Source: Owenweeksia sp.
GTDB taxonomy: Bacteria > Bacteroidota > Bacteroidia > Flavobacteriales > Schleiferiaceae
Reading direction: 5' to 3'
Length of the DNA stretch: 64,000 bases
Assembly (NCBI GenBank): GCA_028277105.1
Contig: JANQHO010000008.1
Location: forward strand, 17,306-81,305
Shown: piece after piece, positions 62,653 through 64,000 of the stretch
How positions within the stretch are numbered: position 1 is the stretch's first letter
Layout: the number at the start of each line of letters is the position of its first letter
Made by a program: the position numbers and the translations under genes
The notes under the pieces: generated by a model
Told to the model about the DNA's origin: nothing
Databases searched by the model: none
What the model saw: the letters and a program-made list of their open reading frames with translations, nothing else

Positions 62653-63345
62653 GTGTTTCAACACCTTATTCTGCTCCATGGAGCCCTGGGAAACCGCCAG
62701 CAATTTCAAGCTCTCAAAACCAGACTTTCGCAAAAATTTGAGGTATTCGATTTCAACTTTGAAGGGCATGGGGGATCAACGACCGATCGCAAATTTTCGA
62801 TAGACCTCTTCTCCAGAAACACCCTGGAATTTATCCGTCATCACCACATTAAGAGAGCTGATATATTTGGTTACAGCATGGGTGGCTATGTAGCCCTCAA
62901 GCTGGCCAAAGACTATCCCGAAGTAGTTGGTAAAATAATTTGTCTAGGAACCAAATTTAATTGGGATCCCGAGGTGGGTGAGCAGGAAATACGAAAACTC
63001 AATCCCCTTAAAATTGAAGAAAAAGTACCCGTTTTTGCCAACATACTAGCCGCTACACATCACCCGGCCGACTGGAAAACGGTAGTTGAAAAAACCGCTG
63101 AAATGATGCGAGGTTTGATTAAGGGTAAAAAACTAAAAGATAAAGACCTTAGGCAAATCCATAAGCAGGTACTTATTACTGTAGGCAGTGATGATGAAAT
63201 GGTAAGTATAGAAGAATCCCAATGGGCAGCTAAAAGCTTACCTCAGGGGAAATTCCAGCTGATTAATGGCTTTGTACACCCATTGGAAAAAAACGACCCT
63301 GAAAAATTGGCTTCTGTTATCACCAATTATTTAAAGCAGCAGTAA
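62653..63345 (+). CDS. Alpha/beta-hydrolase
   Basis: The 230-residue product begins at GTG 62653. It has the oxyanion motif HLILLHGALGNR, the nucleophile elbow GYSMGG (Ser75), a late acid in GSDDEMV, and a His in FVHPLEK. This is a standard alpha/beta-hydrolase triad, near the esterase/lactonase branch. The substrate is unknown. The 176 bases before it hold no clear gene. Confidence 0.88.
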   Translation: MFQHLILLHGALGNRQQFQALKTRLSQKFEVFDFNFEGHGGSTTDRKFSIDLFSRNTLEFIRHHHIKRADIFGYSMGGYVALKLAKDYPEVVGKIICLGTKFNWDPEVGEQEIRKLNPLKIEEKVPVFANILAATHHPADWKTVVEKTAEMMRGLIKGKKLKDKDLRQIHKQVLITVGSDDEMVSIEESQWAAKSLPQGKFQLINGFVHPLEKNDPEKLASVITNYLKQQ

Positions 63346-63427
63346 TAAGTATACAATTAGCCGGGAATTGTATAAATATTTGAACTTTAAAGAGTTGACC
63401 TTTGTATAGCATAATAACTCCAGGCAA

Positions 63428-64000
63428 ATGTCAAAAAACGCCAAAGTTCTGCTTACGGGTATTACCGGATTTTTAGGTTCCCATACCGCCATTCAATTGC
63501 TCAATAAAGGTTATAGGGTAACTGGAACCCTGCGGGATAAAGCCCGCATAGATTCCATTAAAAATGTCATTGCCCGGCATACTCCCAATATTGACAAACT
63601 GGACTTTGCCCAGGCTGATCTCCATGACGAAAAAATCTGGCAGGAGTTAACCCGGGACATGGATTACATTATGCACATCGCATCTCCCTTTCCCCGCAAA
63701 CTGCCTAAGCACGAGAATGACCTCATTATCCCTGCAAAAAGGGGGACCCTTAATATTCTGAAAGCCGCAGCCGCTAATGGAGTAAAAAGAGTAGTGTTGA
63801 CCTCCTCTTCCGGAGCCATCATTTACGGTAAAGAAAAATTACAGCGCAGCGGCACTTATACCGAAAAAGACTGGACGGACATAAGCAACAAAGAAGACAC
63901 CACTCCCTACTTTCGCAGTAAGACCATAGCCGAAAGAGCCGCCTGGGATTTTATTAAAAACGATAGTAGCGGACTAGAACTAACTACCATTTGTCCGGGT
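63428..64000 (+). CDS. NAD(P)-dependent epimerase/reductase, dihydroflavonol-reductase-like (partial)
   Basis: An open frame runs from the ATG at 63428 to the right edge (191 codons). The N-terminal Rossmann motif TGITGFLGSHT (10-20), the TSSSGAI strand and Y161-FRS-K165 (catalytic YxxxK) place it in the extended short-chain dehydrogenase group, close to dihydroflavonol 4-reductase and aldehyde reductases. The full family length is about 330-350 residues. The C-terminal substrate part is missing. Confidence 0.9.
   Translation, partial: MSKNAKVLLTGITGFLGSHTAIQLLNKGYRVTGTLRDKARIDSIKNVIARHTPNIDKLDFAQADLHDEKIWQELTRDMDYIMHIASPFPRKLPKHENDLIIPAKRGTLNILKAAAANGVKRVVLTSSSGAIIYGKEKLQRSGTYTEKDWTDISNKEDTTPYFRSKTIAERAAWDFIKNDSSGLELTTICPG

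Noticed and set aside
62538..62741. 67-codon plus-strand frame before the alpha/beta-hydrolase
   Set aside because: It overlaps the hydrolase start in another frame, has no recognisable domain, and the hydrolase frame is clearly the real one.

Overview
The window is chromosomal DNA from a member of the Bacteroidota, most likely Flavobacteriia or a close relative. The evidence is a type IX secretion (T9SS) translocon gene (sprA), five secreted proteins with C-terminal T9SS sorting tails, an alternative complex III (act) operon joined to a cytochrome c oxidase, and promoters of the TAnnTTTG type. The genus cannot be told from this sequence. No rRNA, tRNA, CRISPR array, insertion sequence or prophage was seen. 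Most genes look intact; sprA runs off the left edge and a reductase/epimerase gene runs off the right edge.

Left part (1-18 kb). A ruvA-sprA pair is joined by a 1-base stop/start overlap. Two T9SS cargo genes follow on the minus strand, one carrying an Omp28-like thioredoxin-fold head. Across a 570-base non-coding gap lies a plus-strand operon: a TlpA-like thiol oxidoreductase, a DUF6029-like barrel protein, a second Omp28-like protein (a lipoprotein) and a small beta-barrel protein. It converges on queG-ruvB. A secreted SGNH hydrolase and a kelch-repeat protein form a translationally coupled pair.

Respiratory core (18-33.3 kb, minus strand). The order of transcription is actA-actB-actC-actD-actE-actF-coxB-coxA. 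Quinol would be oxidised by alternative complex III and electrons passed through its c hemes to an aa3/caa3-type oxidase. A LytS-like sensor kinase with a periplasmic propeller and its LytTR regulator lie immediately downstream of this operon's terminator.

Information-processing and envelope core (33-47.4 kb). It contains a SPOR-domain protein, a large T9SS cargo protein with SprB-like repeats, the rimP-nusA-infB operon with a clear promoter and a hairpin leader, a Sir2 deacylase, a single-domain response regulator, a TfoX N-terminal-domain protein, a SPOR-tailed membrane protein, and a tightly packed ftsX-DUF3098-uppP-truB operon.

Right part (47.4-64 kb). This is mainly a plus-strand series of small single-domain genes (YjbR, DUF502, TfoX-like, DUF2461, SRPBCC, methyltransferase, pentapeptide repeat, YdeI, intradiol-dioxygenase-like lipoprotein, AraC, VOC, TfoX C-terminal domain, GNAT, DUF1287, TIGR03643, DUF2141, alpha/beta hydrolase). 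Two larger exported enzymes sit among them: a T9SS-exported PNGase F-like protein and an M1 aminopeptidase lipoprotein.

The points most worth following are the Omp28/TlpA/barrel locus, the PNGase F-like protein with an altered acidic residue, the domain inserted into a surface-repeat module of the 863-residue cargo protein, and the terminator-like leader hairpin in front of rimP-nusA-infB.
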